From NCBI GenBank assembly GCA_002449665.1, contig DJXH01000062.1:299-16501 (forward strand): a DNA stretch of 16,203 nucleotides, given 5' to 3'. The notes beneath the pieces are model-generated. The model saw nothing but the letters and a program-made list of their open reading frames with translations. It did no database searches and was not told where the DNA came from. Position 1 is the first letter of the stretch. Every line of letters starts with the position of its first letter. Below are positions 1 to 5,683 of this stretch, piece after piece. The DNA comes from Bacteroidales bacterium UBA7009 (GTDB taxonomy: Bacteria; Bacteroidota; Bacteroidia; Bacteroidales; Paludibacteraceae). Made by a program: the position numbers and the translations under genes.

Positions 1-46
1 CAGCAGATTTACAGTCTGCCCCATTTGGCCACTCTGGAACACACCC
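1..46 (-). tRNA. tRNA-Tyr (GTA), 3' part cut by window edge
   Basis: Read on the minus strand, the acceptor 5' strand GGGTGTG is at 46-40, followed by TT and a D-arm of the tyrosine type (CCA-GAGTGGCCAAA-TGG). The anticodon stem-loop then shows loop CTGTAAA with anticodon GTA. The layout matches the E. coli tRNA-Tyr up to the start of the variable arm. The rest (long variable arm, T-arm, 3' acceptor) lies outside the window. It sits downstream of tRNA-Thr on the same strand and is probably co-transcribed from the promoter at 274-304, since I see no promoter of its own in the spacer. Confidence 0.9.
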
Positions 47-52
47 GTCGTC

Positions 53-107
53 GAAAGCGGCTCACCTAAATAAAATCGCTACGCGATTTGGAGCGGTTCG
101 CGCTTTC
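53..107 (-). other. Nested inverted repeat between tRNA-Thr and tRNA-Tyr
   Basis: Three nested arms are visible. GAAAGCG (53-59) pairs with CGCTTTC (101-107), GCTC (60-63) with GAGC (91-94), and AAATCGC (73-79) with GCGATTT (83-89) around a 3-nt loop. That gives 18 base pairs in a 55-nt segment, which would fold in the tRNA precursor just upstream of the tRNA-Tyr 5' end. Its role is unknown. A processing signal or a leftover of a lost RNA gene are both possible. Confidence 0.6.
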
Positions 108-113
108 TCCTCT

Positions 114-141
114 CACAAACGCCTCTAAAGAGCCGTTTGTG
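114..141 (-). other. Second hairpin in the tRNA spacer
   Basis: CACAAACG (114-121) pairs with CGTTTGTG (134-141). After one C-C mismatch, CTC (123-125) pairs with GAG (130-132) around the loop TAAA. This makes 11 base pairs. On the minus strand the hairpin lies 42 nt downstream of tRNA-Thr and is followed by an AG-rich run rather than T residues, so it does not look like an intrinsic terminator. It more likely belongs to the structured spacer of a tRNA precursor. Confidence 0.55.
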
Positions 142-182
142 TTGTTTGTGATTTATTCTAAACTTTTCAAAGTTCACTTTTG

Positions 183-255
183 AGCCTCTAGTCGGACTCG
201 AACCAACGACCGCTGGATTACAAATCTAGTGCTCTACCAACTGAGCTATAGAGGC
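183..255 (-). tRNA. tRNA-Thr (TGT)
   Basis: A complete 73-nt cloverleaf on the minus strand. Acceptor GCCTCTA (255-249) pairs with TAGAGGC (190-184), with discriminator T at 183. The D-stem is GCTC/GAGC. The anticodon loop TTTGTAA (224-218) carries TGT, which reads ACA (Thr). The T-arm is GTTGG-TTCGAGT-CCGAC. CCA is not encoded. The anticodon stem CTAGA/TCCAG contains an A-C mismatch at position 29-41; all other stems pair well (one G-T pair in the T-stem). The gene is preceded by a well-formed Bacteroidota promoter. Confidence 0.95.
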
Positions 256-273
256 GTTAGCGGAAATCGGGTG

Positions 274-304
274 CAAAGGTAAGGCAAAAATTTCAACTGA
301 CAAA
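274..304 (-). promoter_or_regulatory. Bacteroidota-type promoter of the tRNA-Thr/tRNA-Tyr unit
   Basis: On the minus strand a -33 TTTG (304-301) is separated by 19 nt from a perfect TAnnTTTG element, TACCTTTG (281-274). This is the known consensus of the Bacteroidota primary sigma factor. The expected transcription start, about 5-8 nt further, leaves a leader of about a dozen nucleotides before the tRNA-Thr 5' end at 255. Confidence 0.85.
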
Positions 305-368
305 ATATTTGCACAAAAAAATGCCAAAAAATATCATTTTATGTAAAAATCTCATTTGATTTACAAAA

Positions 369-396
369 ATACGCCTACTCTCACGAGCGGGCGTAT
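369..396 (-). terminator. Second of two tandem terminators after the 249-residue gene
   Basis: On the minus strand, ATACGCC and GGCGTAT form a 7-bp stem. An inner CTC/GAG extends it. It is followed directly by TTTTTG, the usual layout of an intrinsic terminator. It backs up the hairpin at 430-458 and insulates the downstream tRNA unit. Confidence 0.7.
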
Positions 397-429
397 CTAA
401 ATAAAATATGCGTAAAAAAGTTTTATTCA

Positions 430-458
430 ACCGTGCAGGGGTGTTGAGTCTGCACGGT
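430..458 (-). terminator. Intrinsic terminator downstream of the 249-residue gene
   Basis: ACCGTGCAG (430-438) and CTGCACGGT (450-458) form a perfect 9-bp stem with an 11-nt loop. On the minus strand it is followed by a T-rich run (TTGAATAAAACTTTTTT). It begins 50 nt past the stop codon of the gene at 508-1257. Confidence 0.8.
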
Positions 459-507
459 ATTTAATTATAAAGCAGCGTTGCTGTATTATATGCGCTGTAC
501 ATCATTA

Positions 508-1257
508 TCAATTACCAACCTTGATGATAAGAGTTTCGCCGTTAGCCTCAACGGTGTAGTTGCCGTCTTCAAGAGGAGCACCGGCAGCATCAACGAGGTT
601 GATGTCATATTGAGAGCGGGTGGGAACAACGACATTGATTTTCTCATCGCCGTTAGCATCTTTTACGATAACTGTGCCGCCTTGGTAGCCTGAAACCTGA
701 AGTTTGCCATAGCGGTGGCATATCTCGTAAGGAACGGGAGCAGGTTCTCCGATAGAGAAACGGTTTGTGATAGTCATCTGCCCCTTGTCTTCCTCTTTGA
801 CTGTAAATTCATATTCATGGGTGGAAGCATTGATGGTAATAACCTTGTCTTCCTCTGCGTCATAGAGTTTCAGCTCACGACCGGAGAAATTGGCAAACGA
901 CAGATAGTAGGTGTCGTCCATCTTGTTGGTCTTGAATGCTAATTTCACACCATCAAGGTTAGGAAGATAAACGGCCTCAAGCTCTTTCTCGTCATCGCCG
1001 GTATAGGCGGCCTGTGCATAGAGAATCACTTTGTAGCGGTCTATACCTTGCGAGAGATCCTGCTTCTGGCTGTCGTAGCCGCTCTGATAGGTCGTGGCAG
1101 CTGCATCGTCCTCGGTAAGTACTACCATCTGAGAAGGAGCAACGCTTGCATCCTTCTGGGCTTTACCGATAAGTTTTATTTGAACATAAGCAGTCTGCTC
1201 AGCCATAGCTGCAACCGACAATACACAAGCTACAGCAAATACAAATAATTTTTTCAT
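508..1257 (-). CDS. Secreted protein with T9SS-like C-terminal domain
   Basis: The 249-residue product starts with a clear signal peptide (MKKLFVFAVACVLSVAAMA, cleavage near residue 19-20), so it is exported. No catalytic motif is visible. Residues about 115-170 form a module (Y-x-L-S-F-x-N, then YEF, then NRF-x-I) that recurs in the neighbouring 954-residue protein near its C-terminus. The last 75 residues, with KLQVSGYQGGTVIVKDANG and the ending GNYTVEANGETLIIKV, have the strand-turn pattern of T9SS C-terminal sorting domains. I infer release to the outer surface by T9SS, but the domain is not a textbook match. The gene follows a 50-residue peptide gene by 71 nt and is closed by two terminators. 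Function unknown. Confidence 0.85.
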   Translation of the reverse strand: MKKLFVFAVACVLSVAAMAEQTAYVQIKLIGKAQKDASVAPSQMVVLTEDDAAATTYQSGYDSQKQDLSQGIDRYKVILYAQAAYTGDDEKELEAVYLPNLDGVKLAFKTNKMDDTYYLSFANFSGRELKLYDAEEDKVITINASTHEYEFTVKEEDKGQMTITNRFSIGEPAPVPYEICHRYGKLQVSGYQGGTVIVKDANGDEKINVVVPTRSQYDINLVDAAGAPLEDGNYTVEANGETLIIKVGN

Positions 1258-1328
1258 ACTTATTTCTAAATGATTGATTATTAATTATATTCTAATTATT
1301 TTTATCGAACTCACTATGTTCTGCTTGT

Positions 1329-1481
1329 TTATATCAAGGGTTGTTGTCCACCGGGGCCGCTACCGCCGTTCCCATCATTGAGTATACCGCCTCCGGCATT
1401 GTCTGTTTGAGATATACCGCATACCGAAGTTATAGACAGAACGGCAATGAACATAGTCTCAGGTTGCAAATATATTTTCAT
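1329..1481 (-). CDS. Small peptide, 50 residues, with P-x-T…V…[VL]CGxS pattern
   Basis: Minus-strand ORF with ATG at 1481-1479 and TAA at 1331-1329. It begins MKIYLQPETMFIAV, continues to SVCGISQ at residues 19-25, and ends in a Gly/Asn/Pro-rich tail containing GGG and GPGG. It lies after the hairpin that ends the 954-residue gene and 71 nt before the 249-residue gene, on the same strand. A second ORF at 15760-15888 shares its core with identical spacing (P-x-T-x4-V-x5-[VL]-C-G-x-S), which argues that both are real genes. The residues before Cys21 (T-S-V) do not fit a standard lipobox, and no secretion signal is certain. Short peptides of this general form, starting MKxYxxP, are common unannotated ORFs in Bacteroidales. 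Function unknown. Confidence 0.65.
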   Translation of the reverse strand: MKIYLQPETMFIAVLSITSVCGISQTDNAGGGILNDGNGGSGPGGQQPLI

Positions 1482-1500
1482 ATATTAAAAAATTTATATA

Positions 1501-1531
1501 CAGGTGGTCAATATCAGTAACTGACCACCTG
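1501..1531 (-). terminator. Hairpin terminator after the 954-residue gene
   Basis: CAGGTGGTCA (1501-1510) and TGACCACCTG (1522-1531) form a perfect 10-bp stem with an 11-nt loop. On the minus strand it is followed by TATATAAATTTTTT, a slightly delayed T run; the plus strand has none. It separates the 954-residue gene from the small peptide gene, so the peptide needs read-through or its own promoter. Confidence 0.7.
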
Positions 1532-1544
1532 TAATTTAGCTTGA

Positions 1545-4409
1545 TTATTTTACCACTTTCACACCGTCAACCACATACACACCTGCGGGCAGAGAGTTGA
1601 AGATGTCCGTTTCGCCTATATATTGACCCATAATGGTGTAGATACCCTTTTGAGCAGCAGTAGCTTCTACCACTTCGGCATCTGTCGGCATTTCAGCGCG
1701 ACCTACGATCATAAAGCGGTTCTCGTTTACGCTGTTCTCATCGGCAACAAACTCATAGGTGCTGTTGTCGGCAATGTTGATAACCGTGCCGGTAAGCATG
1801 TCCTTAACAGCATATTTATTACCTATAACGTTCACAAACGACATTGTGTAACGAGTATCCTTGGTGGTATTAACGGTAATGAGTTTGCCTTCAAGGTTAT
1901 CGGTAGCAACAGAAGTGAGTTGCTCACCTGCTACGTTGGCATATACATTTACAGTTCCGGCATTGAAGAATTGGTTGGCATCTGCACCATTATCGTATTC
2001 GTCAGTGAATTTTGCATTCTCTGTAAGAGTGATGTCATCCTTTCTGCCGTTGGCGGAAGTGATAATCATACGGGCATACATATCGTCATCGTTAATAACA
2101 CGTGCGGGAGCTGAAGCAGGTACGCGACCATAGCGCTCGTTCTCCCAAATGGTGGTAGTATAGTTGATTTCACCTTCAGCGGAAGAAGCACCACGGAGTT
2201 GGAGAATGAAGGTTGTCATAGGAGCAACCTCTGCCATCCATTCACGACCGGTGAGGTTGTTGTTGCGCAAGTCATTCAGCGTTACACCGACGAAGCCTTC
2301 CCCGTTCCAGAGATAGATAGTACCTGCAATGTTCTCATCGCCGCCGGTGATCTCGTTAAGAAGGGTAAGAGTGCGAACGTATGCGGTGTAGGAGTTACCA
2401 AAGAAGTTCCAGCCACGGTGTTGGAAATCAAGTTTTGTATTTTGGTTACCTGCCAACTGACCACGGAAGGTATAGGTCATTTCTGTACCTTGTTGAGTCA
2501 AATCGTTATAAGGCAGGTCGTAGCCGAGACGGTAGCCGATGAAGGGTTTAAGTTGAGAAAGACCACCTATTCCTTTCCATGCACCATTAAATGCATTAGC
2601 TGTCCAATCGAAATATTGAACATAGGTAATGCCAGGGGTGGAAGCTTCAAAATCAGCAGCTTTAGAAATGCCGTTTACAGGAATGGCAAAACGATGCCAG
2701 TACCATTCCTCTTGGTCATCAATATGAAGCACACCGGCATTGGCAATCATTCTAACTGTCAGGTTAGGAGTGGTGTTGACAATAACTGCGGGATCCATAA
2801 TGAAAGAAGCGGGGTTGCTTTGTGATGATTCGATAACGATACCGCTTGTCTCCTCGGCTATAGCACCGCCTTCACCTACAACGAGTGTTGCACCCGGCTC
2901 AACAACCACCTGTGCACCCTCTTTCACGTCCATACCGTTGGTTACTTCCAAAGTCTTGCCCTCACCTACGGTAAGCGTAGCGTTGTTGGATACCTCTACG
3001 TAGTTGGCAACCACCTCATCGATATTCTCGGCGATTTCGTCGTCAGCTGTGATCTTGAACTCAGTGTTGGCGTTCTGACCATCACCCTGCTCCTCTACGT
3101 TATCGTTGATATTGTAAGAGGTGGTGATCGTCTTACGAACACGGTAGAGCGTAGTCTCCTGCCCGTTCTGGTTGGTCGTCAACTCGCTTACTTCATAGCC
3201 AGCAGGGATGGTAGCAGCACCATATTGAATAACACCAGGCTCATCCTCTGCTTCAACAGGCGTAATACCAATAGGGAATAATGTTGGTGATTCAGGATTT
3301 TGTGAATATGTTCCACCTGTGAATACTAAATTAATAGGAGCAGTATAATTGGTAAAAGCATATTGGGAGTTCTTAAATGCGAAAACATCATATATACCTG
3401 TCTCTGGATTTTCAACAAAGAACGAACCATCCGAGTAACATTCTGCATATATCTTTTTACCATGCTCATCTGTACCTAATGAGTAGAATTTTGTCGGCCA
3501 GCCATTATCAACCCATTTTCCATTAATATAAGAGTTGTCTCCATTAATAGTAAGGGTAACGGCTTGAGAGCGACGTGAAGTTGCAGCTGAACCGGAGAGA
3601 ACTAAAACTGCCTGACTTTGGTCACCCAGTTGCTCTGCATCCATGCTACAGTTATTGAGGGTAATAGAGATACCATCATCCTCGCAAACGAACATACCAA
3701 ACGCATTGCTTATTCCGCTATGTACGTTAGGAGCATTAAATTGGCAGTTCTCGGCTTCTATGACGGAGCCACGCGAACCAATAGAACCATTTACACCTTT
3801 GAAATAAAGTGAGCACCATCCTTCAAATTTGGTGTCGTATGCATGAAGGTTGTACTTATTCCAAGACAAAATAGGATAGTAAGTCAAAGCATGCAAGTAA
3901 GAATCCCGAATCGTAACCTCTGTTGTATATGCCAAACCTGTATGGTTTCCACCAAGTTGCAAAGGAACGGCCGGAGATTCCAAATAAACGCCTTGCAGAG
4001 TCAGACTGTGAAGTTTGCCGCGAGTATGAATTGCAAAATCACCTTGATTATCACGCGATTTTCCATTAATAATCTTGATGTCTTTGAAAGTTACATCAAG
4101 GTCTTCAGTTCCATTAAGATTAATCCAAACAGTAGCGTACGTGGAATTACCATCTTGACGTTGACCACCACCTTTCAGCGTGTGACCTTGGCCATCCAGA
4201 GTGATAGACTTGGTGATGTTAAGATTGCTTTCGTAAGTAACCTGACCATAGTCAATGTCAGCAGTGAGTTTGATGATGTCACCGTTTGCGGCTTCGTCGA
4301 TAGCTGCTTTCAGTTCGGCAAAAGTACCGGCGGTGCGGACTTCTGCCTGAAGGTTTGTGCCGATAAACAACGCCGTTGCCATCAGCAGGAATGAATAGAT
4401 TTTTTTCAT
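1545..4409 (-). CDS. Large secreted beta-helix surface protein with T9SS-like tail
   Basis: The 954-residue product has a signal peptide ending near NLQA (residue 22). Residues about 25-300 carry the repeating short strands and N/G turns of a right-handed parallel beta-helix (pectin-lyase-like) fold, starting with TFAELKAAIDEAANGDIIKL and including ITLDGQGHTLKGGG. Residues about 440-530 hold another strand-rich stretch (NATLTVGEGKTLEV, GAQVVVEPGATLVV). A Trp/aromatic-rich module follows (WYWHRFAIPVNG, QYFDWTANAF). Near residue 870-920 comes the same SF-x-N…YEF…NRF-x-I module as in the 249-residue neighbour, and the last 34 residues (KGIYTIMGQYIG … LPAGVYVVDGVKVVK) look like a T9SS type A sorting tail. 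It is probably a surface adhesin or structural protein. No lyase active site is evident and substrate specificity cannot be read. Confidence 0.85.
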   Translation of the reverse strand: MKKIYSFLLMATALFIGTNLQAEVRTAGTFAELKAAIDEAANGDIIKLTADIDYGQVTYESNLNITKSITLDGQGHTLKGGGQRQDGNSTYATVWINLNGTEDLDVTFKDIKIINGKSRDNQGDFAIHTRGKLHSLTLQGVYLESPAVPLQLGGNHTGLAYTTEVTIRDSYLHALTYYPILSWNKYNLHAYDTKFEGWCSLYFKGVNGSIGSRGSVIEAENCQFNAPNVHSGISNAFGMFVCEDDGISITLNNCSMDAEQLGDQSQAVLVLSGSAATSRRSQAVTLTINGDNSYINGKWVDNGWPTKFYSLGTDEHGKKIYAECYSDGSFFVENPETGIYDVFAFKNSQYAFTNYTAPINLVFTGGTYSQNPESPTLFPIGITPVEAEDEPGVIQYGAATIPAGYEVSELTTNQNGQETTLYRVRKTITTSYNINDNVEEQGDGQNANTEFKITADDEIAENIDEVVANYVEVSNNATLTVGEGKTLEVTNGMDVKEGAQVVVEPGATLVVGEGGAIAEETSGIVIESSQSNPASFIMDPAVIVNTTPNLTVRMIANAGVLHIDDQEEWYWHRFAIPVNGISKAADFEASTPGITYVQYFDWTANAFNGAWKGIGGLSQLKPFIGYRLGYDLPYNDLTQQGTEMTYTFRGQLAGNQNTKLDFQHRGWNFFGNSYTAYVRTLTLLNEITGGDENIAGTIYLWNGEGFVGVTLNDLRNNNLTGREWMAEVAPMTTFILQLRGASSAEGEINYTTTIWENERYGRVPASAPARVINDDDMYARMIITSANGRKDDITLTENAKFTDEYDNGADANQFFNAGTVNVYANVAGEQLTSVATDNLEGKLITVNTTKDTRYTMSFVNVIGNKYAVKDMLTGTVINIADNSTYEFVADENSVNENRFMIVGRAEMPTDAEVVEATAAQKGIYTIMGQYIGETDIFNSLPAGVYVVDGVKVVK

Positions 4410-4583
4410 AATTATAAAAATAATTGTTTATGTTTGTTGCATTAAGCAACTGTTAATATTGTATTGTAAGTGCTACCACACATTATATATACAAGAACCT
4501 TCGATATAAAGAACCCTCAACAGCCACGCTATAATTCATCTCTCAAACCGCTCATAACTCACTGATTTTCAGAATATGATTGC
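4410..4583. other. Non-coding stretch upstream of the 954-residue gene
   Basis: I see no credible ORF here. On the minus strand this is the upstream region of the 954-residue gene. It is AT-rich and contains a short hairpin (GTTGC-ATTAA-GCAAC, near 4436-4450), but no good TAnnTTTG element, so the promoter of that gene could not be placed. The 70-codon open frame at 4569-4781 has no recognisable protein character and overlaps the structured RNA candidate, so I do not call it. Confidence 0.5.
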
Positions 4584-4603
4584 GCAAAATAAACCTTCGT
4601 TTT

Positions 4604-4635
4604 CTTGTGTAATAAAAAAATATGCCGTACCTTTG
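4604..4635 (+). promoter_or_regulatory. Bacteroidota-type promoter of candidate small RNA
   Basis: On the plus strand, CTTG (4604-4607), 20 nt, then a perfect TAnnTTTG element TACCTTTG (4628-4635) followed by CGCG. The arrangement is the same as at nadK (CTTG-N20-TACCTTTG-CGCG). No plus-strand protein gene follows, which points to a non-coding transcript starting near 4640. Confidence 0.75.
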
Positions 4636-4680
4636 CGCGATGAAAAGTGGGAAAATTGTACCAAAGCCACAACAAGAAAA

Positions 4681-4705
4681 GGCTTAATTCTTTGAGAATT
4701 AAGCC
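4681..4705. other. 10-bp perfect hairpin inside the candidate RNA
   Basis: GGCTTAATTC-TTTGA-GAATTAAGCC. In the plus direction it is an internal hairpin with no T run after it. In the minus direction the stem is followed by TTTTCTTGTTG, so it could also stop minus-strand transcription coming from the pseudogene. The direction of use is not decided by sequence. Confidence 0.6.
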
Positions 4706-4805
4706 TATAAAGAAAGATTAAACCAAAAATCTGCCGATGGAAATGTGCGATTCTGCGATGAATTATCTGCAAAAACTGCACAAAATCGGCTAAAAAACGG
4801 TCAAG

Positions 4806-4859
4806 AAAAACCTACTGATAATCAACGCCGTTTTGCAAGCAAAAACGAAGGTTTTTTTT
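4806..4859 (+). terminator. Plus-strand terminator of the candidate small RNA
   Basis: AAAAACC (4806-4812) pairs with GGTTTTT (4850-4856), and an inner CGTTTT (4829-4834) pairs with AAAACG (4842-4847). A run of eight T residues (4852-4859) follows the inner stem. The inner hairpin followed by AAGG and T8 is a plausible intrinsic terminator in the plus direction. Confidence 0.55.
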
Positions 4860-4880
4860 GCAAAAAAAATGAAAAATGCA

Positions 4881-4902
4881 ATATGTAGGATATACTACAT
4901 AT
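4881..4902 (-). terminator. Hairpin overlapping the stop codon of the ATPase remnant
   Basis: ATATGTAG (4881-4888) and CTACATAT (4895-4902) form a perfect 8-bp stem with a 6-nt loop. On the minus strand it is followed by TGCATTTTTCATTTTTTTTGC. It probably terminated the gene whose stop codon is at 4897-4895. Confidence 0.6.
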
Positions 4903-5596
4903 CGTTCATAGATAGTCCTAAAACGTAAATGTCATACTTTTTGAGAGAACGAGTAGAAACAAGAAAATTATGTACACGTTGTTCCAATAATGGCATATTA
5001 AGTTCTTTTGCTTGTCGCTTCACCTCATAAAAAACAGCCTTACGATTTATTTCATTAAATGCGATAATATCTATTTCGTCATCGCCGGTACGGCTCCACC
5101 AACTATCAATACAAGTATATTGTTGTTCTTCAGCTAATTTATCCTTAAAATACTGCTCAAGGCACAAACCGGAAAAAGTGTCATAATCACGTTGTATAAT
5201 CTCACGCAAAGCATCAAAAGCACCAATCTCAAGAATATGGTTATACTTATAAATAAAGCGGAACCAAAAAATAATGAAGTTGTCGTTCAGTCGATAGCGA
5301 ACATTACTATTAGTGCTTGAAAACAAAGGCTTATGCTTGCGAATAATACCATAGGTCTCATCTAACATAGTAAGATAACCGCCTGTATCCTTCCCTATTA
5401 TATTATCTATACGGCTACGCTGAGAATGCCCTGTCGCAATAGCAGACAAAATGGAGAAATACACACCATAATCCTTGCCCAAGACAGGAATACCCGTCTT
5501 CTGCACTATCTCCTGAATACAACTCTCACACAAATCACTTTCTGCTTTTTTGCTCACAAAAAAATGTTGAGGGTTCTCAAGCAGTCTTTTAGCAAG
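4895..5596 (-). pseudogene. Eroded ATPase_2/DUF234-family gene: 5' truncated with internal deletion
   Basis: An open frame (GTG at 5557, 220 codons) carries the C-terminal half of the family of AAA-type ATPases with a DUF234 domain. The winged-helix part GKDYGVYFSILSAIATG is at residues 27-43, then NDNFIIFWFRFIYK near 91-104. A PD-(D/E)xK-like end shows D163 and E178-x-K180 (…DDEIDIIAF…FYEVKRQ). The reading frame continues upstream to 5596 as LAKRLLENPQHFF, which with SKKAESDLC resembles the stretch just after the Walker A motif in this family, as I recall it. Walker A itself is absent: an in-frame TAG (5599-5597) stands there. Residues about 1-27 resemble the early ATPase domain and jump directly to the C-terminal domain at GKDYG, so about 180 residues including Walker B seem deleted. 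The ATPase cannot work. A surviving nuclease-like C-terminal protein is possible but unlikely. Confidence 0.7.
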
Positions 5597-5683
5597 CTAA
5601 CGCTTATCATCGGTGGTCAGATTATATGCCATAAGACCACGATATACATCTATCAGTCTTTGCTCTGTGATGGTAGTAAATAT
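5597..5683 (-). other. Open stretch between rny and the ATPase remnant
   Basis: After the rny stop, the same frame stays open for about 28 codons (including ITEQRLIDVYRGLMAYN) before TAG at 5599-5597, and then continues in frame into the ATPase remnant. The composition is protein-like, but there is no independent start and I do not recognise it. It may be debris from the same rearrangement or a chance open frame. AGTAAATATTTACT (5675-5688) is a perfect 14-bp palindrome over the rny stop codon. No clear rny terminator is visible. Confidence 0.35.

Larger units (their letters stand above)
4640..4859 (+). ncRNA. Candidate small RNA, about 220 nt, unrecognised
   Basis: A promoter at 4604-4635 and a terminator ending in eight T residues at 4852-4859 define a unit with no credible protein gene. 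Within it are two folded domains. The first is a perfect 10-bp hairpin GGCTTAATTC (4681-4690) / GAATTAAGCC (4696-4705) with a 5-nt loop. The second is a long interrupted hairpin: GCCGAT (4733-4738) with ATCGGC (4785-4790), TGTGC (4744-4748) with GCACA (4778-4782), and GCGAT (4755-4759) with ATC-T-GC (4765-4770). A 15-codon ORF (4640-4687, MKSGKIVPKPQQEKA) begins almost at the predicted start and its stop enters the first hairpin; it could be a leader peptide or chance. I do not recognise the RNA family; 6S-like or lineage-specific RNA are options. Confidence 0.55.
4584..4861. repeat. 278-bp segment bounded by 20-bp imperfect inverted repeats
   Basis: GCAAAATAAACCTTCGTTTT (4584-4603) and AAAACGAAGGTTTTTTTTGC (4842-4861) are reverse complements at 19 of 20 positions. 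They bracket a small-RNA-like transcription unit: the left copy lies just upstream of its promoter and the right copy contains its terminal T run. The layout is like a miniature inverted-repeat element, but I find no obvious target-site duplication and no transposase, so the mobile origin is only a possibility. Confidence 0.5.

Noticed and set aside
1545..4409. Functional pectate lyase
   Set aside because: The beta-helix pattern fits the fold, but no calcium-binding or catalytic signature of lyases is visible, so only a structural or adhesin role is supported.
4569..4781. 70-codon minus-strand open frame as a protein gene
   Set aside because: No recognisable motif or start context, and it overlaps antisense to the structured RNA candidate and its promoter.
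4510..5577. 13-bp inverted repeat AGAACCCTCAACA (4510-4522) and its complement (5565-5577) around the small-RNA and ATPase-remnant region
   Set aside because: A 13-bp match at about 1 kb distance is close to chance level across all pairs in a 16-kb window, one copy lies inside the ATPase remnant's coding sequence, and no transposase or target duplication supports an element.
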